A DNA stretch of 64,000 nt from Hydrogenobacter hydrogenophilus (GTDB lineage Bacteria > Aquificota > Aquificia > Aquificales > Aquificaceae), in assembly GCF_900215655.1 (NCBI RefSeq), contig NZ_OBEN01000002.1, positions 1-64,000 on the forward strand, given 5' to 3'. The notes under the pieces are model-generated. The model was not told the DNA's origin. It searched no databases and saw nothing but the letters and a program-made list of their open reading frames with translations. Below are positions 50,225 through 58,570 of this stretch, one piece after another. Made by a program: the position numbers and the translations under genes. The first letter of the stretch is position 1. Each line of letters opens with the position of its first letter.

Positions 50225-51401
50225 TTCTGAGGATCTCCACTATACTCGTTTTACTAGCTCTGTAGGCAGGTAAAAGGCTTGCTATTAAAGAAAGGAAAAA
50301 GGCACCCATTATGGTTATGAATACATCTGACACTTCAAAGAATACAGGCACATGATCCATGAGATAAACATCCGCAGGCACTCTCACCAGTTTATACTCG
50401 TTGATGAGATAACCACCAAGCAGGGATAATAAAAGACCACACAGAGAGCCAAAAACACCAATGGTCATACCTTGAAAGAGAAATATCATAGCCACCTCTT
50501 TCTTCTTCATACCAAAGGTGCGAAAAATTGCTATGTCTCTGGTTTTTTCCTTTACCTTCATAAAAAGCAAGCTGGTTATATTAAAAGAAGCTACTATGAC
50601 CATCAGAAGAAGGACAAAGAATATACCCACCTTTTCAAGCTGTAAGGCGTTAAAAAGGGGTTTGTTAAGGTCTATCCACGAGCGCACTATTACATTAGTG
50701 CCCAGCTCCTTTTCTATCTGCTTTTTTATCTCTTGAGCCTTGTAAGGGTCTTGTAGATAAACTTCAAAACCGTAAAGTTGCCACTGACTTCCAAAGAACT
50801 CTGTTGCGGAAGACATGCTCATAAGCACAGTAAGATAGTCTTGATCAAAAGTACCCGTTTGAAAGATGCCGTCCACTCTGAAATGTCCCACCTTGGGTAA
50901 AAAGCCAAAAGGGGTGCTTCTACCCACAGGGGAAACTAAGGTTATTTCCTGTCCCACCTTTATACCCATAATGTCTGCAAGCCCTTTTCCTATAAGCAAG
51001 CCACCTTTAAAAGATCCTTCCACAAGAAACCTCTTCTTTTGAAGCATGTCAGAGGGTCTCATTCCTTTCACACTAACACTCTGTAGAGAGTCGTCTTTTG
51101 ATAGTATACCTTGATAAAGGACAACAGGATAAGCTCTTTTTATGCCTTCTGTGAGACTCAGCTTTTCCTCATACTCCTTTATGTTTTCGTCAGATGTAAT
51201 GCTTATCACTATGTGAGGTGATGTGGAAAGAATTTTTTCTTTCAGAGCGTGCTGAAAGCCCGCAAAGACCCCCATAGTGAGTAAAATAGCGCAAACGCTG
51301 AGGATCACACCCAAAAGAGCTATTAAGGACACAAGCAAGGTAGATCCTTTGCTTGTCAGTACGTACTTGATAGATATGCGAATAATAGTTTTTAAAGACA
51401 T
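50217..51401 (-). CDS. Lipoprotein-releasing ABC permease, LolC/LolE type
   Basis: 394 residues from ATG 51401 (MSLKTIIRISIKYVLTSKGS), which has AGGTGAG before it. One N-terminal membrane helix, a large periplasmic domain (about 45-260) and three C-terminal helices with IAIFRTFGMKKKEVAMIFLFQG, the FtsX-domain block. Only one permease gene is present, so it may act as a homodimer (LolF-like), as in bacteria with a single LolC/E. It sits 4 bases after dcd. Confidence 0.9.
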   Translation of the reverse strand: MSLKTIIRISIKYVLTSKGSTLLVSLIALLGVILSVCAILLTMGVFAGFQHALKEKILSTSPHIVISITSDENIKEYEEKLSLTEGIKRAYPVVLYQGILSKDDSLQSVSVKGMRPSDMLQKKRFLVEGSFKGGLLIGKGLADIMGIKVGQEITLVSPVGRSTPFGFLPKVGHFRVDGIFQTGTFDQDYLTVLMSMSSATEFFGSQWQLYGFEVYLQDPYKAQEIKKQIEKELGTNVIVRSWIDLNKPLFNALQLEKVGIFFVLLLMVIVASFNITSLLFMKVKEKTRDIAIFRTFGMKKKEVAMIFLFQGMTIGVFGSLCGLLLSLLGGYLINEYKLVRVPADVYLMDHVPVFFEVSDVFITIMGAFFLSLIASLLPAYRASKTSIVEILRNE

Positions 51402-51405
51402 AAAC

Positions 51406-51939
51406 TCACCTGCCAAAATCAAGAAAGATCTTTGATGGGGTTACACCCTTTTGCTTTTGGTACTTACCACTGTAAGGTTTTTCCGCTTTTCTGTCTAACC
51501 TTGCCAAAACTATCTGGCATATCCTCATACCGGCATAAAGCTTTATAGGACAAGAGTTAGCATTGTAGAGTTCAAGGGTGATCTGCCCTTCAAAACCTGC
51601 ATCCACCCAACCAGCGTTTTCTATAAAGAGTCCCAGTCTTCCCAAAGATGAGCGCCCTTCCACAAAGGCTGTTATGTCCTGCGGAAGCTTTATATACTCG
51701 TTGGTGGTAGCAAGAACAAATGCCTTTGGCTGTATTATAAAACCTTCGTCTGGTATAGACACCTTCTCAACTGGTATATCCTCTTGCATCACATCTATGT
51801 AGTTTGCTCTGTAAATTAGCACTTCTCTGCCAAGAGTGAGGTCCACAGAAGATGCCTGCACATGACTTGGAGAGTAAGGCTCTATAAGGAGCTCTCCTTT
51901 TAAAATTAGCTCTTTTATGGTAGCATCACTTAATATCAT
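51406..51939 (-). CDS. dcd: dCTP deaminase
   Basis: 177 residues from ATG 51939 (MILSDATIKELILKGELLIEP). Converts dCTP to dUTP for thymidylate synthesis. EPYSPSHVQASSVDLTLG, the catalytic VEGRSSLGRLGLFIENAGWVDAGFEG stretch (parts of it) with the general-base Glu, and ITLELYN are family motifs. The start is 11 bases from the 3' end of tRNA-Leu(UAA), leaving no room for a promoter, so it is made from the tRNA transcript. An ATG at 51951 uses the tRNA discriminator base and is less likely. Confidence 0.92.
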   Translation of the reverse strand: MILSDATIKELILKGELLIEPYSPSHVQASSVDLTLGREVLIYRANYIDVMQEDIPVEKVSIPDEGFIIQPKAFVLATTNEYIKLPQDITAFVEGRSSLGRLGLFIENAGWVDAGFEGQITLELYNANSCPIKLYAGMRICQIVLARLDRKAEKPYSGKYQKQKGVTPSKIFLDFGR

Positions 51940-51950
51940 GTCTTTACACA

Positions 51951-52034
51951 TGGGGGTGGAGGGACTCGAACCCTCACGGGGGTTACCCCAGGGGATTTTA
52001 AGTCCCCGGCGTCTGCCAGTTCCGCCACACCCCC
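51951..52034 (-). tRNA. tRNA-Leu (anticodon UAA)
   Basis: 84 bases. Acceptor GGGGGTG pairs with CACCCCC, discriminator A; anticodon stem GGGGA/TCCCC encloses CTTAAAA with anticodon TAA. The long variable arm (GGGGTAACCCC, with stem GGGG/CCCC) and GGTTCGAGTCC T-loop identify a class II leucine tRNA. CCA is not encoded. It is followed at once by dcd. Confidence 0.95.
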
Positions 52035-52044
52035 ATTACTTAAA

Positions 52045-52050
52045 ATTATA
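52045..52050 (-). promoter_or_regulatory. -10 box of tRNA-Leu(UAA)-dcd-lol
   Basis: TATAAT on the minus strand, 10 bases before the tRNA 5' end. It interleaves with the tyrS promoter in the 39-bp gap. Confidence 0.5.
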
Positions 52051-52060
52051 CAGCACATGG

Positions 52061-52066
52061 TAAAAT
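52061..52066 (+). promoter_or_regulatory. -10 box of tyrS
   Basis: TAAAAT. ATG 52074 lies 7 bases downstream; ATG 52065 overlaps the box and so cannot be in the transcript. Confidence 0.45.
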
Positions 52067-52073
52067 GATTATG

Positions 52074-53255
52074 ATGACTCCGGAGGAACAACTCCAGCTT
52101 ATAAAAAAGGGCACTGTGGAGATCATAGAAGAGGAGGAACTTCTGAAAAAGTTAAAGAGTGGAAGAAAGCTAAAGGTAAAGGCAGGCTTTGACCCTACCG
52201 CTCCTGACCTTCATCTTGGTCATACTGTTTTACTCCAAAAGCTAAGAACTTTCCAAATGCTTGGACATGAGGTTTACTTCGTCATAGGGGACTTTACCGC
52301 TATGATAGGGGACCCAACCGGTAGGCTTGAGACAAGGCCTCCACTCACAAAAGAACAGGTACTTGAAAATGCAAAGACTTACGAACACCAAGTGTTTAAA
52401 GTGCTTGATCCACAAAAGACCAACATAGTGTTTAACAGCACTTGGCTCTCTGAGCTTGGTGCGGAAGGTATTATAAGGCTTGCGGGTAAATACACTGTTG
52501 CAAGAATGTTAGAAAGGGACGATTTTTCAAAAAGATACAAAGAAGGTATTCCCATATACATACATGAGTTTCTCTATCCGCTACTTCAAGGCTACGATTC
52601 TGTGTTTCTCAGGGCTGATGTGGAACTTGGTGGTACAGATCAAAAGTTTAACCTTTTGGTGGGAAGGGACCTGCAAAGAGACGCAGGACAAGAGCCTCAG
52701 GTGTGCATAACACTGCCACTTCTTGTGGGACTTGACGGTGTTAAGAAAATGTCCAAGTCCTACGGAAACTATGTGGGCATAACAGAAGACCCAAACACCA
52801 TGTTTGGCAAGATCATGTCCATTTCTGACGAGCTCATGTGGGAGTATTACACGCTTCTTACCGATTACACCCAGGAAGAGATAGAGCGTATGAAAAGAGA
52901 ACTACATCCTATGTCTGCGAAGAAAAAGCTTGCACACTACATAGTTGCCAGATACCACTCAAAAGAAGATGCAGACAGAGCCCTTGAGTTTTTTGAAAAG
53001 ACCTTTTCAAAGAGAGAGTTTCCCGAAGATGCACCTGTGATAAAGGTCCCCATGGGACTAAGGAAAAAGGCTTACGAGCTTCTTTACGAGCTTGGTATAG
53101 AGGAAACGAAAAACTCCGCCAGAAGGGTCATTCAGGGAGGGGGTCTTAGGATAAACTTTAGAAAGGTTCAGGACGAAAACGAAGAAATAGAAGTAAACCA
53201 AGAGCTAAAACTTCAGGTAGGTAAAAAGCGCTTTTACAGGATAGTGCCCTCCTGA
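52074..53255 (+). CDS. tyrS: Tyrosine-tRNA ligase
   Basis: About 393 residues. Class I synthetase: [21 protein letters not shown] carries the HIGH motif, KMSKSYGN the KMSKS loop, and the C-terminal S4-type RNA-binding part contains [18 protein letters not shown]. It is the TyrRS-2 (TyrZ-like) form by length and HLGH motif. Three ATGs (52065, 52071, 52074) are in frame; 52074 fits the -10 spacing seen in other genes. Its stop shares one base with the gamma-like gene. Confidence 0.94.
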   Translation: MTPEEQLQLIKKGTVEIIEEEELLKKLKSGRKLKVKAGFDPTAPDLHLGHTVLLQKLRTFQMLGHEVYFVIGDFTAMIGDPTGRLETRPPLTKEQVLENAKTYEHQVFKVLDPQKTNIVFNSTWLSELGAEGIIRLAGKYTVARMLERDDFSKRYKEGIPIYIHEFLYPLLQGYDSVFLRADVELGGTDQKFNLLVGRDLQRDAGQEPQVCITLPLLVGLDGVKKMSKSYGNYVGITEDPNTMFGKIMSISDELMWEYYTLLTDYTQEEIERMKRELHPMSAKKKLAHYIVARYHSKEDADRALEFFEKTFSKREFPEDAPVIKVPMGLRKKAYELLYELGIEETKNSARRVIQGGGLRINFRKVQDENEEIEVNQELKLQVGKKRFYRIVPS

Positions 53256-54430
53256 TGAGATTAAAGGATATTGATGAAAAGATAAACTACCTTGATTCAA
53301 TAAAAAAGTACATAAACGCCATGAATCTTCTTTCCGTAAACAGATACAGAAGGTACTATGCAGAGCTAAGCGCTCAGTACATGTACTTTCTAAGGCTTAA
53401 GGAGGTGCTTGGAACACTCGTATACCTATACAAGGGAGGTCTGCTTAATCTGAGAAGGGAGGAGAAAAGTATGTGTCTCATCCTTTTGAGTACGGATAGA
53501 GGTTTTGTGGGAAACTTTAATGAGATTTTAGTGAAAAAAGTCCTTGACTTTTTAGAAAAAACATCACTTGAGCTAAAAAGGTTTATAATTTTAGGCAAAA
53601 GAGGTTCAGAGTACTTTAAAAATAGGGGAGGTGTAGAAATATACACAGATGTGTTTAAGAAAGATGTGGATTGGCATAAGGCTCAGGAGATATTTCAGAG
53701 CGTAGTGGAACAGTACATGATGAACTACTACGATGTGGTTTATGTAGCCATTAACAGACCTGTAGTAAAAGGTGTGCTGTATGCAGAGAAAACCGAAAAA
53801 GAAGAAAAAGCGGTAAAAAGAGAAAGAGTTCAAGTAGGAGAGGTATTTTATGAGCTTTTTAAAAGAGCCACACCTAAAGTACCTTTGGCTATAGGACACA
53901 TAACTTCCTACAGACCTCAAGTGGTAAAGATTATCCCTCCAGTTTTAGAAGGCTCTTACATAAAGGATAGTGTTATGAACTTTGAAGGTGATGAGGAGCT
54001 TATACTTAAGGAAGTCTTGAGACTTTACCTAAGCTTTCTTTTTAAAGAGATCTTTTTGGAACATTTTTCCGCAGAACTTTCCGCAAGGTTTATCAAAACC
54101 AGAGAGATCATAAAATCTATAGACAGAAAAAGATCAAATCTTAGCTTTCAAAGAAACAAAATAAGACAGGAGAAGATAAACAACGAGCTCATAGACCTTG
54201 TAAATATTCACATGGCTTTTAAGGAAAGGCTATTTAAAGATGTTTATGATGCATCTTATACCTTAGAGGTGAGTGAAATTTTCAATGAAGAGAATGTTGA
54301 ATATTTAAAAGAAAGGCTCGGAATAAGAAAGGTCTTAAGAAGAAAGGACATTACAGGGTTTAGGGTTTTCTCAAAAAACTCCCTTTATGACTTTACTATT
54401 GAGGGTTTTTTCCGTTTATTTGAGTGGTAG
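53255..54430 (+). CDS. F-ATPase gamma-subunit-like protein with delta-like C-terminal tail
   Basis: 391 residues. Residues 1-318 follow the F1 gamma subunit from end to end: N-terminal helix IKKYINAMNLLSVNRYRRY (compare ITKAMEMVAASKMRKS in E. coli), LILLSTDRGFVGNFNEIL at 76-93, FIILGKRGSEYFKNRGG at 110-126, VVYVAINRP, and C-terminal helix FSAELSARFIKT...NKIRQEKINNELIDLV, keeping the Arg-Gln pair (304-305) of the catch loop. About 45 extra residues lie at 171-225. Residues 330-391 resemble the C-terminus of the delta/OSCP stator subunit: EENVEYLKERLGI, then DITGFRVFSKNSLYDFTIEG. It is not near other atp genes. Role unknown: second gamma, assembly factor or regulator. The delta resemblance is by eye. 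Confidence 0.7.
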   Translation: MRLKDIDEKINYLDSIKKYINAMNLLSVNRYRRYYAELSAQYMYFLRLKEVLGTLVYLYKGGLLNLRREEKSMCLILLSTDRGFVGNFNEILVKKVLDFLEKTSLELKRFIILGKRGSEYFKNRGGVEIYTDVFKKDVDWHKAQEIFQSVVEQYMMNYYDVVYVAINRPVVKGVLYAEKTEKEEKAVKRERVQVGEVFYELFKRATPKVPLAIGHITSYRPQVVKIIPPVLEGSYIKDSVMNFEGDEELILKEVLRLYLSFLFKEIFLEHFSAELSARFIKTREIIKSIDRKRSNLSFQRNKIRQEKINNELIDLVNIHMAFKERLFKDVYDASYTLEVSEIFNEENVEYLKERLGIRKVLRRKDITGFRVFSKNSLYDFTIEGFFRLFEW

Positions 54431-54500
54431 GCACGGGCGGACTCGAACCGCCGACCTCCGCCTTGTAAGGGCGGCGCTCTCCCTACTGAGCTACGCGCCT
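54425..54500 (-). tRNA. tRNA-Val (anticodon UAC)
   Basis: 76 bases including encoded CCA (54427-54425). Acceptor AGGCGCG pairs with CGTGCCT (one G-T), discriminator A; anticodon stem CCGCC/GGCGG around CTTACAA gives TAC; T arm GGCGG-TTCGAGT-CCGCC. The last six bases overlap the stop end of the gamma-like gene on the other strand. Confidence 0.95.
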
Positions 54501-54508
54501 TAGTGATC

Positions 54509-54514
54509 ATTATA
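54509..54514 (-). promoter_or_regulatory. -10 box of tRNA-Val
   Basis: TATAAT on the minus strand, 8 bases before the tRNA 5' end, so the primary transcript would have almost no 5' extension. Confidence 0.5.
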
Positions 54515-54538
54515 ACCCAAAAATCTAAATTTGCTAAT

Positions 54539-54544
54539 TATAAT
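54539..54544 (+). promoter_or_regulatory. -10 box of tRNA-Leu(UAG)-ymdB-ubiX
   Basis: TATAAT 12 bases before the tRNA 5' end; no other promoter is seen before ymdB. Confidence 0.5.
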
Positions 54545-54556
54545 ATACAAGGTATA

Positions 54557-54640
54557 GCGGGTGTGGCGGAACTGGCAGACGCGCAGGACTTAGGATCCTG
54601 TGGCCTTTGGGCCGTGAGGGTTCGACTCCCTCCACCCGCA
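54557..54640 (+). tRNA. tRNA-Leu (anticodon UAG)
   Basis: 84 bases. Acceptor GCGGGTG pairs with CACCCGC, discriminator A; anticodon stem CAGGA/TCCTG around CTTAGGA gives TAG; long variable arm and GGGTTCGACTCCC T arm. CCA is not encoded. ymdB begins 12 bases later. Confidence 0.95.
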
Positions 54641-54652
54641 CTTGAGGTTAAT

Positions 54653-55459
54653 ATGAGGGTGCTTGCTGTTGGCGATATAATAGGCAAACCTGGTAGGAAA
54701 GCTCTCAAATATGTACTAAGGGGCTACAGAGACTTAGTGGACTTGGTTATAGTTAATGTAGAAAACTCCGCTGGTGGTTTTGGTATAACTAAAAAGGTTT
54801 ACGAAGAGCTAAAGTCCATGGGTGTTGATTTTATGACCTCGGGCAATCACATATGGGACAAAAAGGAGGTTTATGAGTTCATAAACAGCGCGCCAGACCT
54901 GCTAAGACCTGCCAACTATCCACAAGGTGTACCGGGTAGGGGATACGGTATTTTTGAGAAAAAGGGTGTAAGGTTTGCTCTCATAAACCTTATGGGTAGG
55001 TCTTTTTTGGACTCAAATCTTGAAAATCCCTTTGCGACCTTTGACAAAATTTACCGAGAGGTTTCTCAAGAAACCCCAATTATCATCGTTGATTTTCATG
55101 CGGAAACCACTTCAGAAAAGTGGGCTTTTGGTATCTACGCCGATGGGAGGGCAAGTCTTGTGTACGGAACTCATACACATGTACCCACGGCAGATCAAGT
55201 AATACTTAAGGGAGGAACTGGTTATATAACCGATGTGGGGATGAGTGGATGCTGGTATTCAGTCATAGGTATGAAGCCAAACGCGGTGATAGAAAGATTT
55301 ATAAAGGGAATACCTCAAAAGTATGAGGTGGAAGAAAAAGAAGACCTTGTTTTCAACGGTATCTTAGTAGATATAGATGAGCTTTCTGGTAAGACACTAA
55401 GGATAGAGAGACTCCAACAGTACATAAAAAAAGATCAGCTGGCAGAGGTAATGGTTTGA
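54653..55459 (+). CDS. YmdB-like metallophosphoesterase
   Basis: 268 residues from ATG 54653 with TTGAGGT upstream. MRVLAVGDIIGKPGRKAL (metal-binding Asp), VIVNVENSAGGFGIT, MTSGNHIWDKKEV (GNHxW), VDFHAETTSEK and GTHTHVPTADQVIL mark the YmdB/TIGR00282 family, 2',3'-cyclic-nucleotide phosphodiesterases; the Bacillus member controls motility and biofilm. Role here unknown. No room for a promoter after the tRNA, so it is made from the tRNA transcript. Overlaps ubiX by four bases. Confidence 0.9.
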   Translation: MRVLAVGDIIGKPGRKALKYVLRGYRDLVDLVIVNVENSAGGFGITKKVYEELKSMGVDFMTSGNHIWDKKEVYEFINSAPDLLRPANYPQGVPGRGYGIFEKKGVRFALINLMGRSFLDSNLENPFATFDKIYREVSQETPIIIVDFHAETTSEKWAFGIYADGRASLVYGTHTHVPTADQVILKGGTGYITDVGMSGCWYSVIGMKPNAVIERFIKGIPQKYEVEEKEDLVFNGILVDIDELSGKTLRIERLQQYIKKDQLAEVMV

Positions 55460-56025
55460 AAAAAGACATAGTGATCTGTATAACAGGTGCCAGCGGTAGC
55501 GTGTACGGATACAGGCTCCTTGAACTTCTCTATCCAGACTTTAATGTGCACCTTATTGTATCTCCCTCAGGATACTTAGTTTTGAAAGAAGAGCTCGGAC
55601 TCACAAAAGAAGACCTTCTTAAAAAGTTCCCTCAGATAAACCTAATACCTGCTGGGAAGATAGATAGTCATATAGCCAGCGGTTCGCGCCTTGTCTCTTA
55701 CAAGGGTGTGATAGTGGCTCCCTGTTCCATGAGCACTCTTGGGTGTATTGCAAATGGAATAAACCAAAACCTCATACACAGGACATGTGAAGTGGCACTA
55801 AAAGAGCGTGTGCCTTTGGTGCTTCTTCTGCGCGAGATGCCCTATTCCATCATACACATAGAAAACATGCTCAAAGTGGCAAAAGCTGGAGCGGTTGTTA
55901 TGTCTGCAAGCCCAGCCTTTTACCACAAGCCTCAGAGCCTTCAGGATATGATAGACTTTGTGGTGGGTAAGGTGTTAGATAGCCTTGGCATAACACACCA
56001 TCTATACAGGAGATGGAGAAGTTAA
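55456..56025 (+). CDS. ubiX: Flavin prenyltransferase UbiX
   Basis: 189 residues from TTG 55456, overlapping the ymdB stop. IVICITGASGSVYGYRLLEL binds FMN; APCSMSTLGCIANGI and PLVLLLREMPYSIIHIENM are the signature blocks. UbiX makes the prenylated FMN needed by UbiD-type decarboxylases, used in quinone synthesis. No ubiD in the window. With mqnE it suggests quinone chemistry nearby in function, not in location. Confidence 0.93.
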   Translation: MKKDIVICITGASGSVYGYRLLELLYPDFNVHLIVSPSGYLVLKEELGLTKEDLLKKFPQINLIPAGKIDSHIASGSRLVSYKGVIVAPCSMSTLGCIANGINQNLIHRTCEVALKERVPLVLLLREMPYSIIHIENMLKVAKAGAVVMSASPAFYHKPQSLQDMIDFVVGKVLDSLGITHHLYRRWRS

Positions 56026-57387
56026 AAACTTCCTCATCAATGAAGGTATTAAGTAGCCAAGAATACTAAAGAGCAAGCCCACCAACAAGGCATACTCCTG
56101 ATCAAATAAATAGAGCAAAAGCCACGCAATAAAACCGCAGAGCATGGATGCCATAGCACTGGTGCTGTTAGAACCTTTAAAGTACAAACCTGCCACCAAC
56201 GGCACAAACAGAGACACAAGACTAAGAGCGGAAGAGCTTCCCACAAGTTCGTATATGGACTCTCCCATAAAGGCAAAGGTTAAAGAGATAAGAGCAACTG
56301 CTAATATACAAGCTCTTGTGATCCACAAAAAGGCGCTATCTGACAATTCCTTAAAAAGGGGCTTTATCAGGTTTTCACTCAGCACTGCAGAAGGTGCAAG
56401 AAGGGCACCGCTTGCGGTGCTCATTATGGCAGAAAGAAGAGCACCTACAAAGAGGATCTGCGTTAGCATACTTGTGTGTTCCATTACCATGCGTGGCAGA
56501 AGCAGTTGGGTATCTGTAGACAAAAGCTCCGGATAGTAGGTCTTAGCAAAGAGGGCTAAAATCAAAGGTATCATAGCAACGGTGAGATACATAAATCCCG
56601 CCACAAAAGAGGAAAGCACCGCCACCCTTTCAGACCTTGAAGACATAACCCTTTGAAAAACATCCTGTTGGGGTATAGACCCTAACCCTATGGTGATCCA
56701 AGCGCTGATGTAGTAAAGAATGTCTTTGAGATTGTTATCCGGAAAGAATTTGTAAAACCCTGGTGGCTGGTTTTTAAGGACTGTGGTTATCTGAGAAAAA
56801 CCGTTAGAGACCTCATAAAGAGTAAGCAAAAGTCCCACCACTATCATAATGGTTTGTATGAAGTCTGTAAGAGACACCGCCCACATACCACCCAAAAATG
56901 TGTAAAAGAGTACTACACCAAAGCCTATAAAAATGCCTAACTCTCTGGGTATGCCAAGAGCAACTTGCATGATGATACCTATGGCAACCATCTGTGCTGC
57001 AACCCATCCTAAGTAAGAGAGAGCTAACATAAAGCTTGCCACTATCTCTACTTTTCTGCCATACATGGCACGATAAAAATCACCAAAGGTAAGCAGGTTC
57101 ATCCTGTAAAGAGGCTTTGCAAAGAAAAGACCCACAAGAAAGAGACATAAAGATGCACCAAAAGGATCTTCTATAACACCGTAGAGCCCATCTTTGGCTA
57201 TCTTTGAAGATGCACCCAAAACAGTTTCTGAACCAAACCAAGGGGCAAAGAGAGCGCTTGCGGATATGTAAAGGGGAAGTCCACGTCCTGCAAGAAGAAA
57301 ATCCCTGGTGTTTTTGACCCACTTGCTCGCTAATATCCCAATTCCTATGGTAATTATCATGTAAAGAAGCACAAACAGAAGCATCAT
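56002..57387 (-). CDS. Sodium:solute symporter (SSS family)
   Basis: 461 residues, about 13 membrane helices. YMIITIGIGILASKW, FLLAGRGLPLYISASALFAPWFGSETVLGAS (in part) and the middle helices with Gly/Ser-rich turns are typical of SLC5/SSS transporters with the LeuT fold. Substrate unknown. Two ATGs in a row (57387, 57384). It ends 24 bases inside the 3' end of the convergent ubiX gene and follows the aminotransferase gene after one base. Confidence 0.85.
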   Translation of the reverse strand: MMLLFVLLYMIITIGIGILASKWVKNTRDFLLAGRGLPLYISASALFAPWFGSETVLGASSKIAKDGLYGVIEDPFGASLCLFLVGLFFAKPLYRMNLLTFGDFYRAMYGRKVEIVASFMLALSYLGWVAAQMVAIGIIMQVALGIPRELGIFIGFGVVLFYTFLGGMWAVSLTDFIQTIMIVVGLLLTLYEVSNGFSQITTVLKNQPPGFYKFFPDNNLKDILYYISAWITIGLGSIPQQDVFQRVMSSRSERVAVLSSFVAGFMYLTVAMIPLILALFAKTYYPELLSTDTQLLLPRMVMEHTSMLTQILFVGALLSAIMSTASGALLAPSAVLSENLIKPLFKELSDSAFLWITRACILAVALISLTFAFMGESIYELVGSSSALSLVSLFVPLVAGLYFKGSNSTSAMASMLCGFIAWLLLYLFDQEYALLVGLLFSILGYLIPSLMRKFLTSPSPV

Positions 57388-57388
57388 G

Positions 57389-58570
57389 TTAGGAAAGCTT
57401 TTCTAAGGCTGTCTTTATACGATTTATTCCCTCCCTTATGGTATCTTCCGAAACACAGTAAGATATCCTCACATATCCCTCCGCACCGAACGCAGAACCC
57501 GGCACGCACGCTACTTTCCCCTCTTCTATTAAATATTCTACAAGCTTTAGGTCTGAACCCAGTTTGTTGGAATAAATCTTAAGGTTAGGGAATATGTAAA
57601 AGGCACCTTCGGGTTTTACAACGCTTATACCTGGTATTTCCTGCAAAAGCTCGTAAGCTAAGTTCCTTCTTCTTTCAAAGGTTTCTTTCATATGCTTTAC
57701 AAAGGTTTTGGCTTGAGGGTCTTTTAGTGCTTGAAGAGCTCCATACTGAGCAAAAGATGTGGCGTTGGATATGGTTTGACTGTTAATATCTGCTATCACC
57801 TTTGCGTACCTTTGTGGACAAGCTACATAACCTACTCTCCAACCTGTCATAGAGAAGGTTTTAGAAAAGGCATTAATGGTGAATGTGATCTCCCTTGCTT
57901 CTTTGGACAAACTTGCAGGACTTACAAACTTTTTACCATCATAAATGAAGGCTTCATAACATTCGTCGGATACTATAAATATGCCTTTTTCAACGCACAT
58001 CTCCACTATTTTTTTGAGTTCTTCCTCTGGCACTACCGCACCTGTTGGATTAGAAGGAGAGTTAAGCACCAACATTTTGGTTTTCTCTGTTATGTAAGGC
58101 TTTAGGTTTTCAGCTGTGAGTACAAAACCCTCTTCCTCTCTGAGATGTACTAAAACGGGCAGACCACCACAGAGCATGATCTGTTCTGGATAACTTACCC
58201 AGTAAGGTGAAGGAAGAAGCACCTCATCGCCTTCATCTAACAACGCTAAAAAAACAAGGTAGAGAGCCATTTTGGCACCGGCTGTGATGACTATCTCAGA
58301 CGGAGAGTACTCTATGGAGTTTTCCTTACGGAGCTTTTCAGAGAGAGCCTCTCTTAGCTCTAAGATACCAGCAGAAGGTGTGTACTTAGTCTTTCCTTCC
58401 TTTATTGCCTGCATACATGCGGATTTTACAAAGTCCGGCGTGTCAAAATCTGGCTCTCCAGCTCCAAAACCAACAATATCCACACCCTTTGCTTTTAGCT
58501 CGTTTATCTTGGCAGAGAGCTGTAGCGTGGGAGCAGGTTTTATGTGGGATACTCTCTTGGACAGGCTCAT
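57389..58570 (-). CDS. Aspartate aminotransferase-like PLP enzyme (class I gamma)
   Basis: 393 residues, fold-type I aminotransferase. VDIVGFGAGEPDFDTPDFVK near the start, VLNSPSNPTGAVVPEEEL, the YxxFIY-like SDECYEAFIYDGKKF, and the PLP lysine in NAFSKTFSMTGWRVGYVA; Arg in YVRISYCV binds the carboxylate. Subgroup gamma enzymes use aspartate, and some also prephenate, so it could be AspC or the aspartate/prephenate form. The start overlaps the fabI stop. Confidence 0.9.
   Translation of the reverse strand: MSLSKRVSHIKPAPTLQLSAKINELKAKGVDIVGFGAGEPDFDTPDFVKSACMQAIKEGKTKYTPSAGILELREALSEKLRKENSIEYSPSEIVITAGAKMALYLVFLALLDEGDEVLLPSPYWVSYPEQIMLCGGLPVLVHLREEEGFVLTAENLKPYITEKTKMLVLNSPSNPTGAVVPEEELKKIVEMCVEKGIFIVSDECYEAFIYDGKKFVSPASLSKEAREITFTINAFSKTFSMTGWRVGYVACPQRYAKVIADINSQTISNATSFAQYGALQALKDPQAKTFVKHMKETFERRRNLAYELLQEIPGISVVKPEGAFYIFPNLKIYSNKLGSDLKLVEYLIEEGKVACVPGSAFGAEGYVRISYCVSEDTIREGINRIKTALEKLS

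Noticed and set aside
54503-54652. Longer ymdB reading frame
   Set aside because: The extra codons are the tRNA-Leu gene.
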